From Faucicola sp937889485 (lineage in GTDB: Bacteria > Pseudomonadota > Gammaproteobacteria > Pseudomonadales > Moraxellaceae): 15,100 nucleotides of DNA. The notes under the pieces were generated by a model, which saw only the letters and a list, made by a program, of their open reading frames with translations, did not search any database and was not told the DNA's origin. Shown piece after piece: positions 8,686 through 14,066 of the stretch. Made by a program: the position numbers and the translations under genes. The DNA lies in assembly GCA_051653685.1 (NCBI GenBank), contig JBOFWQ010000222.1:1-15100 (forward strand). The letters run 5' to 3'. Each line of letters starts with the position of its first letter. Within the stretch, counting starts at the first letter, position 1.

Positions 8686-9977
8686 CAGTAAAAAATACCA
8701 CGCCAACCGCCATCCTGCCGCCACCGCCTAGCCTAGGTTTGCTAGCGGCAATTACAATAACATTAAGCGTCTGGAGTGGCAGCGCTCAGGCACAATTAGC
8801 AAGCCAAGTATTGCCCGTCAACTATCAGGCAGGGACGTATTGTCGCAGTGACAGCGATGCCATTATCCCCAAAGGCACGCAGCATACCCATTTTGTTGCC
8901 GATATTGCTTGTATTCGCCAACAATTGCAGCCTTACCAAGCAGACAGTCAGTCTACCCACACCCGTTTTCAAGCCTATAAAGCCAATGCGTGGCTTAGCT
9001 ACGTGGCACATGAAGACAATGAAGCCAGTCTGACCAAAGCAGGACACTATGCACTAAGCGAAGCTTTGAGTATCCTTGAAGCACTCAAAACCAACCAAGT
9101 CGATAAGCTACCACTGACAGCTGATATCCCACCAACCTCGGGATTGCAGCGTCCTGACCTTTGGGCAACCCTCTTAACTATCAAACAAACCCCTGCATTT
9201 GCCCCATTGGTCAAAGCGGTTGCAGACAGCGAGGTCAAACTTATTTGGGCAGAAGCGGAGTTTTGTGAGTTTGGTTGGCGTCATTCGCGTGAGCACTACA
9301 GTGCAGCGGATCGCTGGGTGTCTGCTGCCCAGCTCACCGCAATCAATACACAAGGGGTAGATAAAGCAGACTTTGATGGGCTAAAACGTCAGTACCTAGC
9401 CCGTTTGATGCCGCTTGCAGGCACTGATGCCAGTCATACGCTTTGCCGTGGTACAGCGCTGCCGTATGTTGAACTGCCCAAAGTGGTGCCTCAGCCTTCC
9501 TTTCCTGTTGTAGCGCCTGTCCCTGCTCCTGTAGTCACGCCCGCCCCCATTGAGCTTGAACCTGCGATTGTGCACTTTGCTTTGGATAAATCCAACTTAG
9601 ACCAAACTTCTCGTCAGCTGATTGATGGGTTTTTGGACAAAGTCGCGAGCTACCCCAATGCCAACGACTATAGCTTTGGTCTATACGGTCATACCGATAG
9701 CCGCGCCAGTGTCGCTTATAACAATGCCCTATCTAAGCGGCGCACGAGTGCTGTGGCAAGTTACTTGGTGGCTAAAGGCATTGACAGCCACCGTATCAGC
9801 GAATTTGCAAAAGGCAAAGACCTCCTCAAACGCAGTGCCAACGATGTGCAGTCACACAGTCTTAATCGCCGCGTTGAAATTCATCTGTTAAAAAATGGGG
9901 TGGACGTTAGCGCCACCCAGCCGCTATTTTTGCAAACACAATATGACGACCTAAAACCAGAAACCACCTCGCCTTAA
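8682..9977 (+). CDS. OmpA-family peptidoglycan-binding protein, partner of the barrel protein
   Basis: This is a 431-residue protein. Its ATG overlaps the upstream stop codon (ATGA, 8682-8685). GAAGAGG at 8665-8671 lies 10 bases before it, inside the barrel gene, so translation is coupled. The N-terminus is a signal peptide with an unusual Pro-rich n-region (ILPPPPS), a hydrophobic core and AQA|Q-type cleavage at about residue 38. Residues 40-260 form an apparently helical domain with four Cys that I do not recognise. A Pro/Val/Ala linker (about 263-288) leads to an OmpA C-terminal domain at about 290-415. This has VHFALDKSNL, GHTD (Asp339), YNNALSKRR (Arg354) and NRRVEI. Asp339 and Arg354 match the OmpA residues that bind diaminopimelate in peptidoglycan. 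There is no OmpA N-terminal barrel; the barrel is supplied by the upstream gene. The likely location is periplasmic, tethering the surface assembly to the cell wall (inference). Confidence 0.9.
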   Translation: MTVKNTTPTAILPPPPSLGLLAAITITLSVWSGSAQAQLASQVLPVNYQAGTYCRSDSDAIIPKGTQHTHFVADIACIRQQLQPYQADSQSTHTRFQAYKANAWLSYVAHEDNEASLTKAGHYALSEALSILEALKTNQVDKLPLTADIPPTSGLQRPDLWATLLTIKQTPAFAPLVKAVADSEVKLIWAEAEFCEFGWRHSREHYSAADRWVSAAQLTAINTQGVDKADFDGLKRQYLARLMPLAGTDASHTLCRGTALPYVELPKVVPQPSFPVVAPVPAPVVTPAPIELEPAIVHFALDKSNLDQTSRQLIDGFLDKVASYPNANDYSFGLYGHTDSRASVAYNNALSKRRTSAVASYLVAKGIDSHRISEFAKGKDLLKRSANDVQSHSLNRRVEIHLLKNGVDVSATQPLFLQTQYDDLKPETTSP

Positions 9978-9995
9978 GCGAGGTGCAGGATTTTT
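9965..9995 (+). terminator. Possible terminator overlapping the OmpA-like gene stop
   Basis: An 8-bp GC-rich stem, CACCTCGC (9965-9972) with GCGAGGTG (9978-9985), encloses CTTAA with the TAA stop in the loop. A run of five T (9991-9995) follows after CAGGA. The gap between stem and T run is longer than ideal. The bidirectional terminator at 10038-10063 provides backup. Confidence 0.45.
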
Positions 9996-10031
9996 GGCTA
10001 AAATCGCACCGCACCGTCAAAACACCATCCA

Positions 10032-10063
10032 ACAAAAAAAGGGTTAGCAAATGCTAACCCTTT
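10032..10063 (-). terminator. Terminator of rpmB-rpmG, probably bidirectional
   Basis: A 12-bp perfect stem, AAAGGGTTAGCA (10038-10049) with TGCTAACCCTTT (10052-10063), is separated by AA. Read on the minus strand it is followed by a run of seven T, matching a terminator 27 bases after the rpmG stop. On the plus strand the T run is only three, so it would be weaker for the OmpA-like gene. Confidence 0.85.
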
Positions 10064-10089
10064 GTTCAAATAGTGCTATCTCAAGCAAA

Positions 10090-10245
10090 TTATTTGATTT
10101 TTGCTTCTTTGAAAACAACGTGTTGACGCACAACTGGATCAAATTTTTTGATTTCCATTTTGTTTGGCATAGTACGTTTGTTTTTGGTAGTGGTATAAAA
10201 ATAACCTGTACCAGCAGAAGATACTAATCTGATTTTATCTCTCAT
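10090..10245 (-). CDS. rpmG: 50S ribosomal protein L33
   Basis: The 51-residue product begins MRDKIRLVSSAGTGYFYTTT, continues KNKRTMPNKMEIKKFDP and ends VVRQHVVFKEAKIK, the normal length and sequence pattern of bacterial L33 in the large ribosomal subunit. It has no CxxC pairs, so it is the zinc-free (C-minus) form. The ATG (complement of 10243-10245) has GGAAG eight bases upstream (10254-10258). It lies 37 bases downstream of rpmB in the usual rpmB-rpmG order and is followed by a strong terminator. Confidence 0.97.
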   Translation of the reverse strand: MRDKIRLVSSAGTGYFYTTTKNKRTMPNKMEIKKFDPVVRQHVVFKEAKIK

Positions 10246-10282
10246 CGCAATGGCTTCCGTATAGTTAAAAAGTTAGCGAAAA

Positions 10283-10519
10283 TTAGATTTTTTCGCCGCG
10301 AGCGCGCATGTCCGCTAAAACTTGGTCAATACCAACTTTATCAATAATACGCATACCTTTGGTTGATAAACGTAAACGGACAAAACGATTTTCGCTTTCT
10401 ACCCAAAAGCGATGATTGTGAAGATTTGGCAGAAAACGACGGCGGGTTTTGTTGTTTGCGTGAGAAACATTGTTACCTACCGCTGGGCGCTTTCCAGTCA
10501 CTTGGCAAACTCGAGACAT
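10283..10519 (-). CDS. rpmB: 50S ribosomal protein L28
   Basis: The 78-residue product begins MSRVCQVTGKRPAVGNNVSH and ends LADMRARGEKI. It is nearly collinear with the 78-residue E. coli L28, including RRFLPNLHNHRFWVESENRFV. It is a large-subunit ribosomal protein. A strong AGGAG lies seven bases before the ATG. It is cotranscribed with rpmG. It has a single Cys (residue 5), as in the zinc-free form. A short inverted repeat lies in its leader at 10540-10558. Confidence 0.98.
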   Translation of the reverse strand: MSRVCQVTGKRPAVGNNVSHANNKTRRRFLPNLHNHRFWVESENRFVRLRLSTKGMRIIDKVGIDQVLADMRARGEKI

Positions 10520-10539
10520 GGCTTACTCCTAATCGGTGT

Positions 10540-10558
10540 GCATGAGGGCTGCTCATGC
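10540..10558 (-). repeat. Small inverted repeat in the rpmB leader
   Basis: The 7-bp arms GCATGAG (10540-10546) and CTCATGC (10552-10558) are separated by GGCTG. They lie about 20 bases upstream of the rpmB start codon on the transcribed strand. It could form a leader hairpin affecting translation, but no known L28 autoregulatory element is being claimed. Confidence 0.4.
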
Positions 10559-10780
10559 CTGTCACAACTGATACCCCAAAACCGCTCGCATATCGTCTAA
10601 CGCTACGGGTTCTACGCTTCTAGTTTTGAGTATCAAAGTCTTAATCAATAATTAATTTTTTGGCGCTTACATCACACAGCTAAGACAAAACGCTAAAAAA
10701 TCGCTAGTAAATTTAAAGCCGCTATTTATACCATATATTACCAATAAACGCAATGCGTGTCACAAAAAATTTCGAGGGAG

Positions 10781-11482
10781 TTAACGGGCAATGAACCCTT
10801 GCTGGTATAGCATGGGTAGGGTGGCTTGATGCTTGCTAGCTTGCTGTGTGATTTGCTGCTGTAGCCACGTTATTTGCTCAGTGGCAAAGGCACTATCTTT
10901 AGATAGCGCGTTAAATACCACCATCGATACCGTGAGCCCTGCCTGCCAAATTGCCTGTAGGGTCAGCATGGCATGGTTGAGGCTACCAAGCTTAATGCCT
11001 ACCACCACAATTACAGGTAGCTTCAAGGCTACAGCGACATCAGCAAGGGTTTGGCTGTCATTAATCGGGGTAAACCACCCACCTGCACCTTCGACTAATA
11101 TCACATCCGCAGGGTACTGATTGATTGACTGGCGAATGGTTTGGACAATTTGGGTTTTGGTAAGTGTTACCCCGTCAATGTGGGCGGCAATGTGCGGTGA
11201 GCAAGGCGTGGTGAGGCAAATAGGTGCAATGACAGATAGTGGCGGCTTTATATTGGCAAATTGGTTGATTTGCTTGGCATCATCGCTATAAGTGTTGCCG
11301 TTGTCATCGGTTTCTAGCCCTGCGGTCACAGGCTTGATGCCATACACACATTTACCCTGCTCGGCAAGGGCTTTGATCAGCTGCGAGGTGGTAGTGGTTT
11401 TACCAATTTCGGTATCTGTGCCTGTGACAAAGTAGGCGCCCGCCAATGATAATGTGGCGCTTGTTAGGCTATTGATGCTCAT
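10781..11482 (-). CDS. bioD: ATP-dependent dethiobiotin synthetase
   Basis: The 233-residue product catalyses the ATP- and CO2-dependent closure of 7,8-diaminononanoate to dethiobiotin, the penultimate step of biotin synthesis, in the cytosol. The P-loop GTDTEIGKT is at residues 21-29, the substrate Lys in GIKPVTAG is Lys50, SPHI is at about 95-98 and VEGAGGWFTPI is at 130-140. VGIKLGSLNHAMLT also matches E. coli BioD closely. I chose the ATG at 11480-11482 because AAGAGAG lies seven bases upstream. An in-frame ATG at 11522-11524 would add 14 residues and lacks a ribosome-binding site. The C-terminus (TLPMLYQQGFIAR) is a little shorter than in E. coli. No other biotin gene lies nearby, so it is a lone bioD. 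No convincing terminator was seen after its stop and no BirA-type operator upstream. Confidence 0.93.
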   Translation of the reverse strand: MSINSLTSATLSLAGAYFVTGTDTEIGKTTTTSQLIKALAEQGKCVYGIKPVTAGLETDDNGNTYSDDAKQINQFANIKPPLSVIAPICLTTPCSPHIAAHIDGVTLTKTQIVQTIRQSINQYPADVILVEGAGGWFTPINDSQTLADVAVALKLPVIVVVGIKLGSLNHAMLTLQAIWQAGLTVSMVVFNALSKDSAFATEQITWLQQQITQQASKHQATLPMLYQQGFIAR

Positions 11483-11729
11483 TTTTTTACTCTCTTGAGG
11501 TTTGGCGTTGTCCAAAAAATACACCGATGTTGGATAATCAATGTACCCACGCTTTATAGACCGCTGTTATGGGGGCAGCGATGCGAGTTTTACGGGATTG
11601 TTCAGTATGCCCAACCATACGCTCACCTGTTTGAGTGGGTATATTTTATTTGCTCGGCGGCAGAATTTTTATGATATGGTAAACTTTAGCACAACTTTTA
11701 TCAGTATCGCAAAATAAAAAGGATTTGCT

Positions 11730-12665
11730 ATGAACACACAGCCCGTTATTGCTATTGTAGGCTTTGGGGCATTGGGAGCGTTATTTGCCAGTTTAATCGC
11801 CCCTAACCTACCCTTTGAAAATTTACGCATTGTCGCTGACCCCGAACGGGTCAAACGCTACCAAGCCGATGAATTATTGGTCAATGGCACGCCGCTAACA
11901 CTCAACTACGTCACCCCGACTGACACCACCACGCCTGCTGATTTAATCATCGTTTGCACCAAGTTTTATCAATTAGCCGATGTTTTGCCATTAATAAACA
12001 GCCAATTGGGCGAAAAAACCTTAATCGTATCAGCATTAAACGGTATTGCTAGCGAAAAAGTCTTGGCAAGCCAGTTTGGTGCGCAGCGTATTGTGTATTG
12101 TGTCGCGCAGCAAATGGATGCGATGAAAAACGCCAATCAGCTCATCTACCGCGACCACGGGCAGCTGGTGATTGGGGCAATGCGTCATAACCATGATGAA
12201 ATCGCGCGCGTAGCAGCGGTCAATCGTCTGCTTAGCCAAGTCAAATTTCCCCATTCAGTGAGTGACGATATGCCGCGCCAGCTATGGGGCAAACTCATGC
12301 TCAATACAGGCGTTAACCAAACGGTAGCACTTTATGAAGGTACCTTTGCCACCGTACAACAAGCAGGCGAAGCGCGCGAGCTGTTTAAAGCCGCCATGCG
12401 AGAAGTGATGACGGTGGCACAGGCAGAGGGCGTGACGTTGACTGAGGCAGATTTTGTGCAGTGGGTGGCGATTATGGACGCGCTTGACCCCAAAGGCATG
12501 CCCTCGATGCGCCAAGACTTAAAAGCAGGGCGTGCGTGTGAGCTTGATTTGTTTGCAGGGACAATACGGGCTTTGGGAAAAAAATACGGGATTAAGACGC
12601 CTGTCAATGATCGATTGTATGATGGCATTAGCAAGCTGATGGCGACCCGCGCTTTAGATCGCTAA
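11730..12665 (+). CDS. panE: 2-dehydropantoate 2-reductase family protein (ketopantoate reductase)
   Basis: The 311-residue product has an N-terminal Rossmann fold with GFGALG at 11-16 for NADPH. The family residues are in place: Lys78 in CTKFYQ, Asn104 in ALNGI, then Lys188, Asn192 and Asn196 in GKLMLNTGVNQ, and Ser259 and Glu271 in PSMRQDLKAGRACELD. The Lys188-Asn192-Asn196 spacing matches Lys176-Asn180-Asn184 of E. coli PanE. The Ser-Glu spacing of 12 matches Ser244-Glu256. The expected reaction is NADPH reduction of ketopantoate to pantoate in pantothenate and CoA synthesis. Many genomes carry several paralogs of this family, so the exact substrate is not certain. AAAAAGGA at 11716-11723 precedes the ATG. 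The gene stands alone, divergent from bioD and convergent with the GST gene, with a shared terminator. Confidence 0.85.
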   Translation: MNTQPVIAIVGFGALGALFASLIAPNLPFENLRIVADPERVKRYQADELLVNGTPLTLNYVTPTDTTTPADLIIVCTKFYQLADVLPLINSQLGEKTLIVSALNGIASEKVLASQFGAQRIVYCVAQQMDAMKNANQLIYRDHGQLVIGAMRHNHDEIARVAAVNRLLSQVKFPHSVSDDMPRQLWGKLMLNTGVNQTVALYEGTFATVQQAGEARELFKAAMREVMTVAQAEGVTLTEADFVQWVAIMDALDPKGMPSMRQDLKAGRACELDLFAGTIRALGKKYGIKTPVNDRLYDGISKLMATRALDR

Positions 12666-12668
12666 TAC

Positions 12669-12717
12669 AAAAAAAGGGCATGCCAGCAAAACAAACGCTG
12701 AGCGTTGCCCTTTTTTT
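12669..12717. terminator. Bidirectional terminator between panE and the GST gene
   Basis: A 12-bp stem, AAAAAAAGGGCA (12669-12680) with TGCCCTTTTTTT (12706-12717), has a 25-base loop that can fold a small inner CAGC/GCTG helix. T runs flank it on both strands. It lies 4 bases after the panE stop and 35 bases after the GST stop on the other strand, serving both convergent genes. Confidence 0.85.
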
Positions 12718-12751
12718 GTCAATTTTTTACCAGTTTTTGAGCCATAGCTGC

Positions 12752-13393
12752 TTATTTTTTGCCAAATTTTTCATGCATCATCTCATAAAAACGTGCGACA
12801 TGCTCGCCTACCACACTGGCATCTTTGGGGTTAAATTTCATTATGCGCCCAAAGTCCAAACCAATATATAGCACGATATCAGCAAAGGTGAGTCGATCAT
12901 CTAGCAGGTATTTATGCTGTGCCAAAATAGCATCAAAGTAAGGCAAGGCTTTTTTGACCCGTGCAAGGCTATCCTCACTCATGCCACTGACTTGGGTGTT
13001 TGCGCCCGCTCTGGCAGGATGCCCGTGCTGAAACGCCAACATCATATTGTAAAGCACGTGGAACTCTGCATTACGGGTCATGGCAGTAATTCTGGCTTGC
13101 TGCAAGGTGTCAGACCCCATCAAGCGCTTGCCATTGCCTTCGATGCGCGAGTCAAGATAGTCACACACCGCTTGCGAGTCATTCAAAATAGTGCCATCGT
13201 CCAACACTAGCACGGGCAATAGTTGCAATGGGTTGATAGCGGTAAACGCCTCAGAACGCTGCTGATGCTGACTTAAATCTAGGTGAATGACTTGTAAATT
13301 ATGAATGTTATCAAGTGTTTCGCCTTTGGCTTTGAGCAGGCATTCAATTTTTCGTGTGTTGGGGGGAAAATCAGCGGTGTATAGTTTCATCAT
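12752..13393 (-). CDS. Glutathione S-transferase family protein
   Basis: The 213-residue product has an N-terminal thioredoxin-like domain (MKLYTADFPPNTRKIECLLKA) with the cis-Pro motif LLPVL (Pro60). It also has a glutathione gamma-Glu contact D72-S73 in NDSQAVCDYLD, where Glu-Ser is more common. The helical C-terminal domain contains the conserved capping segment DDRLTFADIVLYIGLDF. It probably conjugates glutathione to electrophiles or reduces oxidised substrates in the cytosol; class and substrate cannot be assigned. There are two consecutive ATG codons: AAGGA is 4 bases before the first and 7 before the second (13390), so the true start may be one codon later. It is monocistronic and shares a terminator with the ketopantoate reductase gene. 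Confidence 0.88.
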   Translation of the reverse strand: MMKLYTADFPPNTRKIECLLKAKGETLDNIHNLQVIHLDLSQHQQRSEAFTAINPLQLLPVLVLDDGTILNDSQAVCDYLDSRIEGNGKRLMGSDTLQQARITAMTRNAEFHVLYNMMLAFQHGHPARAGANTQVSGMSEDSLARVKKALPYFDAILAQHKYLLDDRLTFADIVLYIGLDFGRIMKFNPKDASVVGEHVARFYEMMHEKFGKK

Positions 13394-13427
13394 CGATTCC
13401 TTATGATTTTTTTAAGGGCATTTGTCT

Positions 13428-13433
13428 AATATA
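13428..13433 (-). promoter_or_regulatory. Possible -10 element for the GST gene
   Basis: TATATT on the minus strand lies 34 bases before the GST start codon. No good -35 hexamer was seen at the expected distance, so support is weak. Confidence 0.25.
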
Positions 13434-13565
13434 CTTTAAAGCGGGCGTTTGCGAAATAGGGTTTTGGTGTTTCTGGGCTAAAATTGCACTTAACACGGGT
13501 GCAACCCTCGGCGCCTCCTTGGTAGCATGATACCCAACACAGTAGGCAATGGTCAAAAAAAGGCG

Positions 13566-13594
13566 TTGTGATAATGACATAAAGCCCTTAAAAT
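13566..13594 (+). promoter_or_regulatory. trpR promoter (sigma-70 type)
   Basis: TTGTGA (13566-13571) and TAAAAT (13589-13594) are separated by exactly 17 bp. The last three bases of the -10 are the first three of the operator element at 13592-13613. Transcription would start near 13601, inside the operator. Confidence 0.7.
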
Positions 13595-13613
13595 GTATCA
13601 CTAAACTAGAACA
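13592..13613 (+). promoter_or_regulatory. Probable TrpR operator of trpR
   Basis: AATGTATCA, four bases (CTAA), then ACTAGAACA. The core GTATCACTAAACTAGAAC matches the enteric trp operator GTACTAGTTAACTAGTAC at 13 of 18 positions, with an intact ACTAG half-site on the right. The same bipartite element, with the same 4-base gap, lies over the trpE promoter at 14006-14027. It covers the -10 end and the start site, so binding should block transcription (autorepression). Confidence 0.7.
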
Positions 13614-13646
13614 ATTTACTTTTTATGCATTAGATTCGAGTCGCTT

Positions 13647-13937
13647 ATGCCAAATTCTGCCAGCTCACAAACCGCTTATGATTACCTCATTACCTTGTTT
13701 ACCCAGTCGCAGGACAAGGCTTTTATTACCGAGGTAATGGCGGCGTTACTCACCGAAAAAGAGCAAAAAGAAATTGCCAATCGTATTCAGATTTTTTCAT
13801 TATTTCAGCAAGGCTTGCCGCAGCGAGAGATTGCCGAGCGGCTAGGTGTGGGGATTGCCACGGTGTCACGCGGTGCAAAGGCATACACTCAGCATAACGT
13901 GGATCGGTTATTGCCAAACTTGACAGAAAAATTTTAG
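13647..13937 (+). CDS. trpR: Trp operon repressor
   Basis: The 96-residue product is a TrpR-family DNA-binding protein that represses tryptophan genes when bound to L-Trp. Residues 34-76 (LLTEKEQKEIANRIQIF..., QREIAERLGVGIATVSRG) align with the E. coli TrpR core, including the helix-turn-helix at about 59-77. The corepressor-contact residues are kept: Thr36, Arg46 and Arg75 correspond to E. coli Thr44, Arg54 and Arg84. The turn before QRE is one residue shorter than in E. coli, and the N-terminus is also shorter (96 versus 108 residues). The start codon has only a weak ribosome site (CGAG six bases upstream), consistent with low expression. It lies directly upstream of trpE with its own promoter. 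Operators over both promoters indicate autoregulation. Confidence 0.93.
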   Translation: MPNSASSQTAYDYLITLFTQSQDKAFITEVMAALLTEKEQKEIANRIQIFSLFQQGLPQREIAERLGVGIATVSRGAKAYTQHNVDRLLPNLTEKF

Positions 13938-13979
13938 CCTGCCCCATTGGCATTTTTGTTGGTCAGCAAATTTTGCTAC

Positions 13980-14008
13980 TTGCAATAACCCACAAAGCTC
14001 AGTACAAT
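13980..14008 (+). promoter_or_regulatory. trpE promoter (sigma-70 type)
   Basis: TTGCAA (13980-13985) and TACAAT (14003-14008) have 17-bp spacing. The -10 ends in the AAT that begins the operator element at 14006-14027, the same geometry as at trpR. The predicted start near 14015 leaves a leader of about 50 bases. Confidence 0.75.
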
Positions 14009-14027
14009 GTATCATCATACTAGAACA
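14006..14027 (+). promoter_or_regulatory. Probable TrpR operator of trpE
   Basis: AATGTATCA, four bases (TCAT), then ACTAGAACA. Eighteen of 22 positions are identical to the element at trpR; only the central four differ. The match to the enteric trp operator is 11 of 18. It overlaps the -10 and the predicted start. Two further TGATACA copies lie just downstream (14029-14035 and 14043-14049). Confidence 0.7.
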
Positions 14028-14028
14028 C

Positions 14029-14049
14029 TGATACATATAAACTGATACA
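14029..14049 (+). repeat. Tandem ACTGATACA repeat in the trpE leader
   Basis: TGATACA occurs at 14029-14035 and 14043-14049, each preceded by AC, 14 bases apart. It is the reverse complement of TGTATCA in the left operator arm (14008-14014). The three copies may form extra repressor half-sites or a hairpin. The trpR operator has only the left copy. Confidence 0.5.
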
Positions 14050-14066
14050 GATAAGACGTTATCGTT

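Noticed and set aside
11483..11729. BirA-type biotin operator between bioD and panE
   Set aside because: Only a fragment resembling one half-site (GGTAAAC, near 11678) was seen, closer to panE than to bioD and without a paired half-site.
13401..13601. A 66-codon minus-strand open frame between the GST and trpR genes
   Set aside because: It runs through the trpR promoter and operator, has no ribosome-binding site and gives no recognisable protein.
13940..13962. Terminator between trpR and trpE (TGCC-CCATT-GGCA followed by five T)
   Set aside because: The stem is only 4 bp, too weak to call; read-through from trpR into trpE remains possible.
14015..14066. trp leader peptide and attenuator before trpE
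   Set aside because: The leader is about 50 bases, with no short open frame rich in Trp codons and no terminator hairpin with a T run.
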